The notes under the pieces are model-generated. The model had not been told where the DNA came from and did not search any database. It was given only the letters and a program-made list of their open reading frames with translations. A program made the position numbers and the translations under genes. Shown here piece by piece: positions 1 to 7,879 of a DNA stretch of 64,000 nt (position 1 is its first letter; every line of letters begins with the position of its first letter). Source of the stretch: Microbacterium sp. MPKO10 (lineage in GTDB: Bacteria > Actinomycetota > Actinomycetes > Actinomycetales > Microbacteriaceae); NCBI RefSeq assembly GCF_026107415.2, contig NZ_JAPCHX010000002.1, positions 124,001 to 188,000 of the forward strand, read 5' to 3'.

Positions 1-2
1 TT

Positions 3-317
3 CCACACCTGACCGCAGAACTCGAGCACCTCAGCTCAGAGACCGAACGATCGGCATTCCTGCGCGACGCCGGTGCCTACCTGGGCATCGCTCTCGCCCC
101 GATTGTGCGCACCCTTGACCTGACAGACGTCGTCCTGTCAGGCCCACCAGAACTTCTGGGCGGCGACTTCCTTGTCGGTGCCCACGACACACTCCTCGAG
201 CGAGCGATGGTCGGCGATCCCGACGAACTTTCGCTCAGGATGACCACGCTCGGGCACGACAATGTCTTGTTCGGTGCCGTGGTCCTCGTCCTCAGCGGAC
301 AACTGGGGGTCTCGTAA
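3..317 (+). CDS. ROK-family transcriptional regulator, C-terminal end (partial)
   Basis: Only the last 104 codons are inside the window; the frame is open from base 3 and stops at 315-317. The fragment resembles the end of ROK (NagC/XylR-type) proteins, with a 'GAYLGIALAPIVRTLDLTDVVLSG' type segment broken here as GAYLGIALAPIV then LTDVVLSGPPELLG, followed by a helix ending near GAVVLVLSGQLG. ROK regulators carry an N-terminal winged helix (not visible) and a sugar-kinase-like C-terminal domain that senses a sugar or sugar phosphate. It lies 79 bases upstream of a sugar ABC operon on the same strand, so it probably regulates GlcNAc/chito-oligosaccharide uptake. It could instead be a ROK kinase, since the DNA-binding end is missing. 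Confidence 0.7.
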   Translation, partial: PHLTAELEHLSSETERSAFLRDAGAYLGIALAPIVRTLDLTDVVLSGPPELLGGDFLVGAHDTLLERAMVGDPDELSLRMTTLGHDNVLFGAVVLVLSGQLGVS

Positions 318-396
318 GAGAACCCTGCACACATTCGCACCACAACGACGTGGCGGCACCCCTGGTCGCCCGCATCCCCTGAGAAAGGACCTCACC

Positions 397-1656
397 ATGA
401 GGAAAACCGGCATTGTGGCCCTCGGGGCCATCGCCGCGCTGGCCCTGGCCGGCTGCTCCGGATCAGCCGAAGGATCGTCTGACGGCGGTTCTGCGGAGAT
501 CCGCGTGTGGCTGGTCGGCACCGACACACCGGACAACGCTCGCGAGTATCTTACCGAGACATTCGAGAAGGAGAACCCCGGCTCCACGCTGGTCATCGAA
601 GAGCAGCAGTGGAACGGACTTGTCGACAAATACACGACAGCGTTGTCGGGCTCCGATTCGCCCGACGTCGTCGAGATCGGCAACACCCAGGCGGCGGCAT
701 TCACCTCGGCCGGGGCGTTCACTGACCTGACAGACAAGTACGAAGAACTCGGCGGCGACAACCTGCTGCAGGGCTTCGTCGAGGCCGGCACTTACGACGG
801 CAAGATCTATGCGTACCCGTACTACTCCGGCGCTCGTGTGGTGTTCTACACGTCGCAGGTGTTCGACGGCGAGGTTCCCGAGACGTTCGACGAGTACGTG
901 GATGCAGGCATCGCCATGAAGGAAGCAGGCACACCCTCTGGCATCTACGCGCCGGGCAAGGACTGGTACAACATGCTCCCGTACGTCTGGGAGAACGGCG
1001 GCTTCGTCGCCGAGCAGGGAGACGACGGCACTTGGAAGGCCGGATTCTCAAGCGAGGGCGGCATTGCCGGTCTCGAACAGCTGCAGACGGTTTACGAGAG
1101 CGCGACGGCTGCGCCGAAGGACGGCGACGAGACCAACGCCCAGGTTCCCTTCTGCGAGGGCAATGTCGGGTTCCTCTCGGCACCGAGCTGGTTCATGGGA
1201 TCGCTGACGGCGGCAGCTGACGCCGACACGCCTGGCTGCCCCGACACATTCGGCTCGGACGCCACGGCATTCGCTCTTCCGGGTAAGGACGGCGGCGCAG
1301 CAGCCGCGTTCGCCGGCGGTTCGAACATCGCCGTCGCGGCGAACTCCGCCCACCAGGACCTCGCGTACTCGGCGCTCAAGATCATGCTCTCGCCCGAGTA
1401 TCAGAAGCTCCTCGCCGCGAACGGCATGATTCCCGCCACGAGCGAGGCACAGGATGCTCTGCCCGACGACGCCGTGACGGCCGCTGCCGCTGCCGCTGCG
1501 GAGAACGCGCGTCTCACGCCGGCTGCGCCCAAGTGGGCAGACGTCGAGGCGTCCGAGGTCATCAAGAACTCGCTCGTGAAGATCGCCCAGGGCGGCGACG
1601 TGACCGAGATCGCGAAGAACCTCGACGCGCAGATCGAAGAGATCCTCAATAGCTGA
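397..1656 (+). CDS. Sugar ABC transporter substrate-binding lipoprotein
   Basis: This 419-residue protein is an extracellular family-1 solute-binding protein. The start at 397 is chosen because an AAAGGA ribosome site lies just upstream and because it gives a proper lipoprotein signal peptide: hydrophobic residues 5-18 and the lipobox ALAGC with lipidated Cys20. The mature part has the two-lobed features of carbohydrate binders (SPDVVEIGN near the N-terminus, a PSWFMGS region, and a C-terminal helical stretch after YQKLLAANG). Two permease genes follow on the same strand. With the GH3 glucosaminidase and nagB downstream, the substrate is inferred to be chitobiose, GlcNAc or a similar amino-sugar oligosaccharide, as in NgcE/DasA systems. 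No ATPase gene is present, as is usual for actinobacterial systems that share an MsiK-type ATPase. Confidence 0.9.
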   Translation: MRKTGIVALGAIAALALAGCSGSAEGSSDGGSAEIRVWLVGTDTPDNAREYLTETFEKENPGSTLVIEEQQWNGLVDKYTTALSGSDSPDVVEIGNTQAAAFTSAGAFTDLTDKYEELGGDNLLQGFVEAGTYDGKIYAYPYYSGARVVFYTSQVFDGEVPETFDEYVDAGIAMKEAGTPSGIYAPGKDWYNMLPYVWENGGFVAEQGDDGTWKAGFSSEGGIAGLEQLQTVYESATAAPKDGDETNAQVPFCEGNVGFLSAPSWFMGSLTAAADADTPGCPDTFGSDATAFALPGKDGGAAAAFAGGSNIAVAANSAHQDLAYSALKIMLSPEYQKLLAANGMIPATSEAQDALPDDAVTAAAAAAAENARLTPAAPKWADVEASEVIKNSLVKIAQGGDVTEIAKNLDAQIEEILNS

Positions 1657-1676
1657 CCCGCCCCCCACGGGTCATG

Positions 1677-1728
1677 GCGGGCGCTCCCCGCTCCGAGTTC
1701 CCTTCTCGGAGCGCGGGGGAGCGCCCGC
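1677..1728 (+). terminator. Strong GC hairpin between binding protein and permease genes
   Basis: A long inverted repeat (left arm 1677-1697, right arm 1705-1728, core GCTCCGAG/CTCGGAGC extended by GGGCGCTCCCC/GGGGAGCGCCC with a small bulge) sits in the 96-base gap. There is no U-tract, and the permeases need read-through. It is most likely a 3'-stabilising or partial attenuating hairpin that keeps the binding protein more abundant than the permeases. Confidence 0.7.
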
Positions 1729-1752
1729 TGCACAACAATGTAAGGAGCACGC

Positions 1753-2703
1753 ATGACCACGACGGTCAGCGAGGCCCGAGCGGAACAGCCGACGCCTGAT
1801 CGGCCGCGGAAGCACACGCGGAAGAAGCGGCTGACGCCGTGGATGATGCTGGCCCCCGCCACGATCGTTCTGCTCGTTATGACGGGCTATCCGCTCGTCA
1901 AGATGGCCATCAATTCGTTTCAGAAGTACGGCAAGGCGCAGATCTTCGGCGCACCACCCGAATGGCTCGGGCTGAAGAACTACACAGACACGCTCACAGA
2001 CCCCACATTCTGGGCCGTCGCCGGCCGCAGCTTCACCCTCATGGCCGTGCTTGTTGTCGCAACGATGAGCCTCGGCATCCTGATCGCTCTGCTCATGATG
2101 CGGGTGAACGGGTTCTTCCGGCTGCTGATCTCGATCGGCCTTCTGCTGGCCTGGGCGATGCCTCCCGTGTCGTCCGTCGTCGTGTGGGGGTGGATTGTCG
2201 ACACCAAATACGGTCTGCTGAACTGGGTGCTCAACACGGTCACTGGCACGACTGACTGGTCAGGGCACTCGTGGCTCATCGACCCGCTGTCGTTCTACGC
2301 GGTGCTCACCGTGATCATCACCTGGATGTCCGTTCCGTTCGTGGCGTTCACCGTCTACGCCGGGCTCACGCAGGTGCCGGACGAGGTGCTTGAAGCCGCG
2401 CAGCTGGACGGCGCTGGCGCTGTGAAACGATTCGGCTTCATCGTGCTGCCCTACCTGCGCAGCATCCTGCTCATCACTGCCGTGCTGCAGATGATCTGGG
2501 ATCTGCGGGTGTTCACGCAGGTGTACACCCTGCAGGGACTCGGCGGCATCTCGAGCCAGACCGACGTGTTCGGCACGTACATCTTCCACCTCGGTTCCAG
2601 CAACCTCGGAGCCGCGGGTGCGGTGTCGTTCATCATGGTCGCCATGATGCTCGTCATCTCGATCTACTACGTGCGCAAGACAGTGAAGGACGAAGAGATA
2701 TGA
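1753..2703 (+). CDS. Sugar ABC transporter permease (MalF-like)
   Basis: This 316-residue inner-membrane protein has a basic N-terminal cytoplasmic tail (residues 1-30, with KHTRKKR) and about six membrane segments. The EAA loop that docks on the ATPase reads EAAQLDGAGAVKRF near residue 215. It belongs to the carbohydrate uptake CUT1 permease family (MalF/UgpA). The ATG at 1753 follows a GTAAGGAG ribosome site. The stop overlaps the next permease start by 4 bases (ATGA at 2700-2703), so the two subunits are translationally coupled and should form the heterodimeric channel for the binding protein encoded just upstream. Confidence 0.93.
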   Translation: MTTTVSEARAEQPTPDRPRKHTRKKRLTPWMMLAPATIVLLVMTGYPLVKMAINSFQKYGKAQIFGAPPEWLGLKNYTDTLTDPTFWAVAGRSFTLMAVLVVATMSLGILIALLMMRVNGFFRLLISIGLLLAWAMPPVSSVVVWGWIVDTKYGLLNWVLNTVTGTTDWSGHSWLIDPLSFYAVLTVIITWMSVPFVAFTVYAGLTQVPDEVLEAAQLDGAGAVKRFGFIVLPYLRSILLITAVLQMIWDLRVFTQVYTLQGLGGISSQTDVFGTYIFHLGSSNLGAAGAVSFIMVAMMLVISIYYVRKTVKDEEI

Positions 2704-3650
2704 GTGTCGCCACGCGCGCTCCCCAGACGCGAGCCGCTGAAACAGCATCCGTCGACTCACGCCACGTGACACCCGGACGTCGCCACAGCCCGACCCGTCG
2801 GCTGAAGCACGCCTGGAGCAGCACACTGTGGGGCACCGTCTCGATCATCGTGTTCGTATGCTCGGTGTTCCCGGTGTATTGGATGCTCAACACGTCGTTC
2901 AAGCCCAACGCCGACGTGATCAGCCCCACCCCGCAGTGGTGGCCCGAAAACTTCACGCTGCGCAACTACGTCACCGTGCTGTTTGAGCCGGCCCGGCCAG
3001 ACCGCGCCAACTTCCCGTCGGCATTCATGATGTCGCTCGCGGTGACGGGCCTGACGCTGCTGATCTGCCTGCTGTTCGCCTTCATCGGCGCGATCGCCGT
3101 CTCACGCTTCAAGTTCCGCGGTCGCCGACAGTACATCATCGCGCTTCTGGTGATCCAGATGATCCCGGGGGAGGCGCTCATGTTCACCATCTTCGGCATG
3201 GTCGACTCGTGGCGGCTTCTCAACACCGTGATCGGACTGACGATCGTGTATCTCGCGGGCGTGCTGCCGTTCACCATCTGGATGCTGCGCGGCTTCGTCG
3301 CCGGAGTGCCCGCCGACCTCGAGGAGGCGGCGATGATCGACGGCTGCACGCGCACGCAGGCGTTCTGGAAGGTCACGTTCCCGCTGCTCGCTCCAGGGCT
3401 CATCTCGACGGGAGTGTTTGCATTCATTCAGGCATGGAACGAGTTCCTCATGGCTCTGATCATCATGCAGGGTCCCGGTGCCTATACGCTGCCGATCTGG
3501 CTGCGCGCCTTCCAGCAGGCGACGCAGTCGACGAACTGGGCGGCGATCATGGCCGGGTCGACACTCCTCGCGCTGCCCGTCGTAATCTTCTTCCTCTTCG
3601 TGCAGGGCCGCATGACCGGCGGACTCGTGGCGGGAGCAGTGAAAGGATGA
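2700..3650 (+). CDS. Sugar ABC transporter permease (MalG-like)
   Basis: This 316-residue partner permease has six predicted membrane segments and an EAA loop reading EEAAMIDGCTRTQAFWK near residue 205, as expected for CUT1 MalG/UgpE proteins. A roughly 40-residue basic cytoplasmic N-terminal tail precedes the first helix (TVSIIVFVCSVFPVYWML). It overlaps the previous permease by 4 bases, and its stop overlaps or abuts the start of the GH3 hydrolase gene. The arrangement of binding protein, two permeases and a cytoplasmic glycosidase supports import of an amino-sugar oligosaccharide followed by intracellular hydrolysis. Confidence 0.93.
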   Translation: MSVATRAPQTRAAETASVDSRHVTPGRRHSPTRRLKHAWSSTLWGTVSIIVFVCSVFPVYWMLNTSFKPNADVISPTPQWWPENFTLRNYVTVLFEPARPDRANFPSAFMMSLAVTGLTLLICLLFAFIGAIAVSRFKFRGRRQYIIALLVIQMIPGEALMFTIFGMVDSWRLLNTVIGLTIVYLAGVLPFTIWMLRGFVAGVPADLEEAAMIDGCTRTQAFWKVTFPLLAPGLISTGVFAFIQAWNEFLMALIIMQGPGAYTLPIWLRAFQQATQSTNWAAIMAGSTLLALPVVIFFLFVQGRMTGGLVAGAVKG

Positions 3651-3655
3651 GAGAT

Positions 3656-5185
3656 ATGCTCTCATCCGCTGCCTCCACCACGCTTCTTCCCGGCTTCGTC
3701 GGCACGACTCTGCCCGAGTGGCTTGCCGCTCGCCTGCGCGCGGGTCTTGGCGGTGTCTGCATCTTCGGCCCCAATTTCGAGGATGCTGGTCAGCTGCGCC
3801 GCCTCACCGATCAGGTTCGCGCGGCAAACCCGAACGCTGTCGTCGCGATCGACGAGGAGGGCGGAGACGTTACCCGACTGCACTACGCGACGGGGTCGCC
3901 GTACCCGGGCAATGCGGTTCTTGGCCGGATCGACGACACCGCGGTGACCTCGCGGGTCGCGGCGACCGTCGCGGGTGAACTGCGCGCTGCAGGCTGCACG
4001 CTCGACTTCGCTCCGAGCGTCGATGTCAATTCGAACCCGCTCAACCCGGTGATTGGGGTGCGCAGCTTCGGCGCAGACGAGCACCTCGTCGCCCGCCACG
4101 GCGCCGCCTGGGTGACCGGGCTGCAGGGCGCAGGAGTCGCGGCGTGCGCCAAACACTTTCCCGGCCATGGTGACGTCGACGCCGACTCGCACATCGCGCT
4201 CCCCGTGCTCGACCTCGATCGCGACACCCTGCTGAACCGTGAACTCGTACCCTTCGCGGCGGCAATCGACGCGGGTGTCACGTCGATCATGACCAGCCAC
4301 ATCATGCTGCCGCAGATTGACTCCGAGAACCCCGCGACGATGTCGCGTGCGGTGCTCGAAGGCCTGTTGCGCGGCGACCTGGGATTCGACGGGCTCATCG
4401 TGAGCGACGCCCTCGACATGGCCGGGGCAAGTGCCGAAATCGGCATCCCGGAGGCCGCTGTGCGAGCTCTGAACGCGGGCGTCGACTTGCTGTGCATCGG
4501 CACAGCGAACACCGACGAACAGCTTGAGCAGATCGAACACGCAATTACGGATGCTGTCGCGACGGGTCGCCTCGCAGCGTCCCGTGTCGAGCAGGCGGCA
4601 CAGCGCGTGCTGGACTTCGCCTCGGCCACGGTCATCTCCGACGTAGGCTCAGGCGACGCAGCGTCTGTAGACGCGGCGGCCGCGGACGCCGTGATCGACG
4701 ATGCGGCTGTCGGCGAGGCAGCGCGGGCGATCGAGGTGTCGGCGGATGCTGCCGAGCTCGACGCCGCGCGCACACCGGCCGCCGTGCTGCGTCTTGACGC
4801 TGCGGCGAACATTGCCGTGGGGTCGGCGCCGTGGGGTCCGTTCAGCCTCGACGATCCCTGGGGCGGGGCACCCGTGACGCGCATGGACCTCGCGAACGAC
4901 ACCGCCACCGATGTTGCGCGTGCTCTCGACGCGGCCTCGCCCGAGGGCACGATCATCGTCGTGGGCAAGAGCAATCACCAGCATCCCGGAGCCGTCGCCG
5001 TTGTCGACGCGCTGCGCGCCGCGGGCCGCCCCGTGCTGACCATCGATATGGGGTGGCCGAAAGCCGACCGCGCCTACGCCGATGTCGCCACGTTCGGGGC
5101 TTCGCGGCTTGTGGGTGCGGCGCTCGTGCGCTGCCTGTTCGGACCAGACGGGCGGTTCGACCACACCGATCGGGCGGCGTCGTGA
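3656..5185 (+). CDS. nagZ: Glycoside hydrolase family 3 beta-N-acetylglucosaminidase (NagZ-like)
   Basis: This protein of about 509 residues is a GH3 beta-N-acetylhexosaminidase. Diagnostic segments are IDEEGGDV (about residues 65-72), KHFPGHG followed by DADSH (166-179, the flexible loop carrying the His/Asp acid-base dyad of NagZ enzymes), and VSDALDM with nucleophile Asp251. No signal peptide is present, so it acts in the cytoplasm on imported chito-oligosaccharides or muropeptides. A C-terminal domain (about 340-509) follows the TIM barrel and is rich in Ala/Asp. Two starts are possible: ATG 3647, overlapping the permease stop, and ATG 3656, which has AAAGGA at good spacing. I prefer 3656. 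The operon context favours a dietary chitin role over cell-wall recycling. Confidence 0.9.
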   Translation: MLSSAASTTLLPGFVGTTLPEWLAARLRAGLGGVCIFGPNFEDAGQLRRLTDQVRAANPNAVVAIDEEGGDVTRLHYATGSPYPGNAVLGRIDDTAVTSRVAATVAGELRAAGCTLDFAPSVDVNSNPLNPVIGVRSFGADEHLVARHGAAWVTGLQGAGVAACAKHFPGHGDVDADSHIALPVLDLDRDTLLNRELVPFAAAIDAGVTSIMTSHIMLPQIDSENPATMSRAVLEGLLRGDLGFDGLIVSDALDMAGASAEIGIPEAAVRALNAGVDLLCIGTANTDEQLEQIEHAITDAVATGRLAASRVEQAAQRVLDFASATVISDVGSGDAASVDAAAADAVIDDAAVGEAARAIEVSADAAELDAARTPAAVLRLDAAANIAVGSAPWGPFSLDDPWGGAPVTRMDLANDTATDVARALDAASPEGTIIVVGKSNHQHPGAVAVVDALRAAGRPVLTIDMGWPKADRAYADVATFGASRLVGAALVRCLFGPDGRFDHTDRAAS

Positions 5186-5276
5186 CGTTGGCGCAGCACC
5201 GGCTACGCTCGAATGTGACAACCGTGCTGATCGGAGCCCGGGTGAATCTCGCAAGAATGCAGAAGGAATAAGACAC

Positions 5277-6056
5277 ATGGCTGAAGTCATCATCGTCCCC
5301 TCCGCGGATGAAGCGGGCGCTCTCGTCGCCGACGAGATCATCGCGCTGATCGCCGCGAAGCCGAGCGCAGTGCTCGGGCTGGCAACCGGGTCGACCCCGC
5401 TGCCGGTCTATCGGGCGCTCGCCTCCCGGCGCGATGAGATGGATCTTTCGTCCGTATCCGCGTTCGCGCTCGACGAGTACGTCGGCCTACCGGTGACGCA
5501 CGCTGAGAGCTACCGCTCCGTGATCACCCGCGAGGTCGTCGAGCCGCTCGGACTGAAGCCGTCGCGCGTGCACGTGCCGAACGGCGCGCTCGAAACGATC
5601 GAGCACGCGGGCGAGGACTACGAAGCGGCGATCGAGGAGGCAGGCGGCATCGACCTGCAGATCCTCGGCATCGGCACCGACGGTCACATCGGGTTCAACG
5701 AGCCCGGGTCATCGTTCGCCTCACGAACCCGTGTGAAGACGCTGACGGCACAGACCCGCCGCGACAATGCACGGTTCTTCGCCTCGGAAGACGAGGTTCC
5801 GATGCACTGCATCACGCAGGGTCTTGGCACGATTCAGAGTGCGCGACACCTTGTGCTTCTGGCATTCGGGTCGGGCAAGGCGCGGGCAGTCGCTGGCGCT
5901 GTCGAGGGCCCCGTCACAGCATCCCTTCCGGGGTCAGCTCTGCAGTTGCACCGCCGTGCCACGGTGATCGTCGACGAGGAGGCCGCTGCCGAGCTGGCCA
6001 ATGCCGACTACTATCGTCACGCGTACGCCAACAAGCCCTCGTGGCAGGGCCTCTGA
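5277..6056 (+). CDS. nagB: Glucosamine-6-phosphate deaminase
   Basis: This 259-residue cytosolic enzyme converts glucosamine-6-phosphate to fructose-6-phosphate and ammonia. Family motifs are present: LGLATGSTPLPVY (phosphate loop), ALDEYVGL with the catalytic acid pair, GIGTDGHIGFNEPGSSF, and a C-terminal ATVIVDEEAA segment. Length matches the short bacterial NagB class. The start at 5277 has AAGGA nine bases upstream. It follows the GH3 gene with a 91-base gap, so it may have its own promoter. It completes GlcNAc use together with a deacetylase; the only nagA-type gene in the window is in the operon at 49.6 kb. A degenerate second copy of its 3' end lies about 100 bases downstream. Confidence 0.95.
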   Translation: MAEVIIVPSADEAGALVADEIIALIAAKPSAVLGLATGSTPLPVYRALASRRDEMDLSSVSAFALDEYVGLPVTHAESYRSVITREVVEPLGLKPSRVHVPNGALETIEHAGEDYEAAIEEAGGIDLQILGIGTDGHIGFNEPGSSFASRTRVKTLTAQTRRDNARFFASEDEVPMHCITQGLGTIQSARHLVLLAFGSGKARAVAGAVEGPVTASLPGSALQLHRRATVIVDEEAAAELANADYYRHAYANKPSWQGL

Positions 6057-6069
6057 CGGCGCCGTCGGC

Positions 6070-6130
6070 GGGCAGTCGTCACAAAGTGTGACGTTTCATC
6101 GAGAAACCTCGCCATTTGTGACGACTGCCC
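6070..6130. repeat. Perfect 16-bp inverted repeat downstream of nagB
   Basis: The arms GGGCAGTCGTCACAAA (6070-6085) and its exact reverse complement (6115-6130) enclose a 29-base loop that holds a second small stem, GTTTC/GAAAC (6093-6097, 6103-6107). It begins 13 bases after the nagB stop and precedes the decayed nagB 3' copy. It may be a transcription terminator for nagB. There is no clear T-tract, and the loop is long for an intrinsic terminator. Confidence 0.6.
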
Positions 6131-6159
6131 ACAATGCGATGGCGCCCACCTCGATTGAG

Positions 6160-6294
6160 TTGGGCGCGGTCGCGCTGCCTGGGTGGGTACTGCAGGTGCA
6201 TGAGCGTGCAACGGTCATCGTCGACGAGGCTGCAGCTGTGGAGCTGAAGAACGCCGACTAGTATCGCCACGCGTATGCGAACAAGCCGTCGTTG
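6160..6294 (+). pseudogene. Decayed 3' end of a second nagB copy
   Basis: In frame 1 this stretch reads a NagB-like C-terminus: LPG, then ERATVIVDEAAAVELKNAD, a TAG stop at 6259-6261 where intact nagB has TAC, then YRHAYANKPS. Over 75 aligned bases starting at ATCGTCGACGAG I count about 14 mismatches to the intact nagB, roughly 81 percent identity. No upstream NagB sequence is present, so this is a truncated, stop-interrupted remnant of a paralogue, not a gene. It most likely marks an old duplication or a replacement of nagB by a related copy. Confidence 0.85.
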
Positions 6295-6321
6295 GCTGGG
6301 GGCGTAGCGCGCCGACCGAGT

Positions 6322-6377
6322 TCAAATGTCGAACTTTGCGCGATTTCGCACTCTGAACCGCACATTTCGACACCTGA
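6322..6377. terminator. Imperfect inverted repeat between convergent genes
   Basis: TCAAATGTCGAA (6322-6333) pairs with TTCGACACCTGA (6366-6377), 10 of 12 positions matching. It lies in the gap where rightward nagB and the leftward SRPBCC gene converge, so a bidirectional termination role is plausible. The loop of 32 bases makes this a weak call. Confidence 0.35.
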
Positions 6378-6395
6378 ATGGGGCATCGTTGACGG

Positions 6396-6896
6396 TCACC
6401 TGTTCGCGCCCTCCTGCGTCTCAACGACGTAGGCGGCAAGATTGGCCAGCGTCTGCTTCCCGCCCTCGATTGCACCATGCTTCTCGATTGCTTCGTTGCG
6501 TAGCTCTGCGGTAGGGAACACCGTCACCATCTCGATCTGAGTTGCGTCCCCGGTCGGTTCGAACGTGAGGATGGACTCGAACGCATTCGGATCATCGCGA
6601 AACTCGCCGTGCAGCATGACGATACGCTCCGGCCGAGCGATCTCGGTCCAGATGATCCACTCGGGATAGTCCGTGCCGTCTGGCCCGTGCATGACGAAGC
6701 TCCACACCCCGCCGACTCGGAATTCGAAATCGCGTGTGGTCGTCGTGAAGCCGTGTGGTCCCCACCATTGTGAAAGGTGCCGCACCTCGCTGAACGCCTC
6801 GAACACCAGCGTTCGCGGTGCATTGATAACTCGAGAGATTACTGTCGTACGGTCAGACTTTGACTGTGTGGAGGCGTTGTGTTCGCTGTCGCTCAT
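6396..6896 (-). CDS. SRPBCC/AHSA1-domain protein
   Basis: This 166-residue protein has a START-like (SRPBCC) fold of the AHSA1 family. It opens with a polar 17-residue tail, then the typical VISRVINAPRTLVFEAF start, a SQWWGPHGF motif, GGVWSFVMHGPDG, and a C-terminal GGKQTLANLAAYV helix. Such proteins bind hydrophobic ligands, but their substrates are usually unknown. Its start overlaps the stop of the upstream ArsR-type regulator by 4 bases, an arrangement very common in actinobacteria in which the repressor controls itself and the SRPBCC partner. No ligand or reaction can be inferred. Confidence 0.88.
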   Translation of the reverse strand: MSDSEHNASTQSKSDRTTVISRVINAPRTLVFEAFSEVRHLSQWWGPHGFTTTTRDFEFRVGGVWSFVMHGPDGTDYPEWIIWTEIARPERIVMLHGEFRDDPNAFESILTFEPTGDATQIEMVTVFPTAELRNEAIEKHGAIEGGKQTLANLAAYVVETQEGANR

Positions 6897-7240
6897 GAGA
6901 TCGTGCTCCTGTCTTCCTGTGCCAGCTGCTGCACGTAGGCGTCGAGCCGGTCGAAGCTCTCATTCCAGAACTGTTCGAAGCCGCCCGCCCATTCGTGCAC
7001 CGACTGCAGGCCACGAGCGTCAAGGGCGTAGAAACGCTGCTTACCCTCTCGGCGATCTTTCACGAGGCCGACCTCTCGGAGCACTCGCAGGTGCTTCGAA
7101 GCTCCAGGCTGGGTCATTCCCAGCTCGTCAGCGACCGCCGTTGCGGGCCGTTCGCCAGCACGCAACAGCGTCAGGATGTCCCGGCGCTGCGGCTCGGCAA
7201 TCGCGTTGAACACATCAGAAGTTGTCGGTGCTCGTGCCAT
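6893..7240 (-). CDS. ArsR-family winged-helix transcriptional regulator
   Basis: This 115-residue regulator has the ArsR winged helix: FNAIAEPQRRDILTLL, a recognition helix around TQPGASKHLRVLREVGLV, and a wing with RREGKQRFYALD. No Cys metal-binding motif is visible, so it is of the non-metal type usually paired with SRPBCC genes. It is the first gene of the two-gene operon and overlaps its partner by 4 bases. A short palindrome CATATGCCTATATG (7249-7262) just upstream of the start is a candidate operator. Confidence 0.9.
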   Translation of the reverse strand: MARAPTTSDVFNAIAEPQRRDILTLLRAGERPATAVADELGMTQPGASKHLRVLREVGLVKDRREGKQRFYALDARGLQSVHEWAGGFEQFWNESFDRLDAYVQQLAQEDRSTIS

Positions 7241-7248
7241 ACGAGCAT

Positions 7249-7262
7249 CATATGCCTATATG
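7249..7262. promoter_or_regulatory. Candidate ArsR operator
   Basis: The imperfect palindrome CATATGCCTATATG (arms CATAT/ATATG) lies 9 bases upstream of the ArsR gene start, where an autoregulator would block transcription. The call rests on symmetry and position only. Confidence 0.3.
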
Positions 7263-7437
7263 AGAAAGTGTTGCAACCGTATGGTCAGTGGGCATCAGAA
7301 TGCGACTGCCAAGGGGCCATCACGCCTACCGCCGTGCGTGGCGTTGGTGGACGCGCGCGATCGTGCGTACCCTAGACGCGCGACGCGCGGCCGAGTGTCG
7401 TGTGACATTCATAAGGCGTGACGGGGTGAGCGCATGG

Positions 7438-7473
7438 AGAACACCAGCACTGCAAGTGCAGTGCTGGTGTTCT
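7438..7473. terminator. Perfect 17-bp hairpin downstream of tatA
   Basis: AGAACACCAGCACTGCA (7438-7454) is followed after two bases by its exact complement (7457-7473). It lies 50 bases beyond the tatA stop in tatA's direction of transcription. The rest of the 7263-7522 gap shows nothing I can recognise. Confidence 0.7.
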
Positions 7474-7522
7474 GATCACGAGTCCCAGCGCAGAGCACTT
7501 ACGCCGGCGTGGTGCTGGGCGC

Positions 7523-7747
7523 CTACGCGGCGTCTGAGCGCGTCGTCGTGGTGTCTGCCGTCGACGTGGCAGTGTCATCCGTCGTCGTTGCGTCGCCGTC
7601 GTCCGTGACCTCGCGGACTTCCTTCTTGAAGATCTTCATCGATTCGCCGACGCTCTTGGCGAGGCCGGGCAGCTTCGGAGCACCGAACAACAGCAGAATG
7701 ATGAACAGAATGATGACGAGGTGCCATCCGGAGAGATTGGCGAGCAT
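7523..7747 (-). CDS. tatA: Twin-arginine translocase subunit TatA
   Basis: This 74-residue protein has the TatA layout: a short N-terminus MLANLSGWHL, one membrane helix (VIILFIILLLFGAPKLPGLA), the conserved LFGxxKLP turn, then the amphipathic helix KSVGESMKIFKKEV and a Thr/Asp-rich tail. TatA oligomers form the pore through which folded proteins with twin-arginine signals cross the membrane. A longer start exists 13 codons upstream (7786), but the ATG at 7747 has a GGAGG site at the right distance and gives the canonical TatA N-terminus. The gene stands alone, with no tatC in view. Confidence 0.92.
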   Translation of the reverse strand: MLANLSGWHLVIILFIILLLFGAPKLPGLAKSVGESMKIFKKEVREVTDDGDATTTDDTATSTADTTTTRSDAA

Positions 7748-7879
7748 GGGGGACCTCCACGTCAGGTGCTCGAAGACTTCAGTCACTCCAGCATAGGCTC
7801 TCGCCCGGGATCTTGCTGATAATCCTGTGCCGGGAGATCGCGGTCAGCATCGGAACGACTCCAGATGCCGTTCCGGATT

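Noticed and set aside
105-791. Leftward ORFs at 77-343 and 138-791
   Set aside because: They are antisense to the ROK and binding-protein genes, have no ribosome site and no family resemblance.
3883-4974. Leftward 363-codon ORF inside the GH3 gene
   Set aside because: Its Ala/Ser-rich translation is the mirror frame of a GC-rich gene; the plus strand has full GH3 motifs.
6001-6261. Rightward 86-codon ORF after nagB as a gene
   Set aside because: It starts inside nagB in another frame and ends in the stop that disrupts the nagB remnant.
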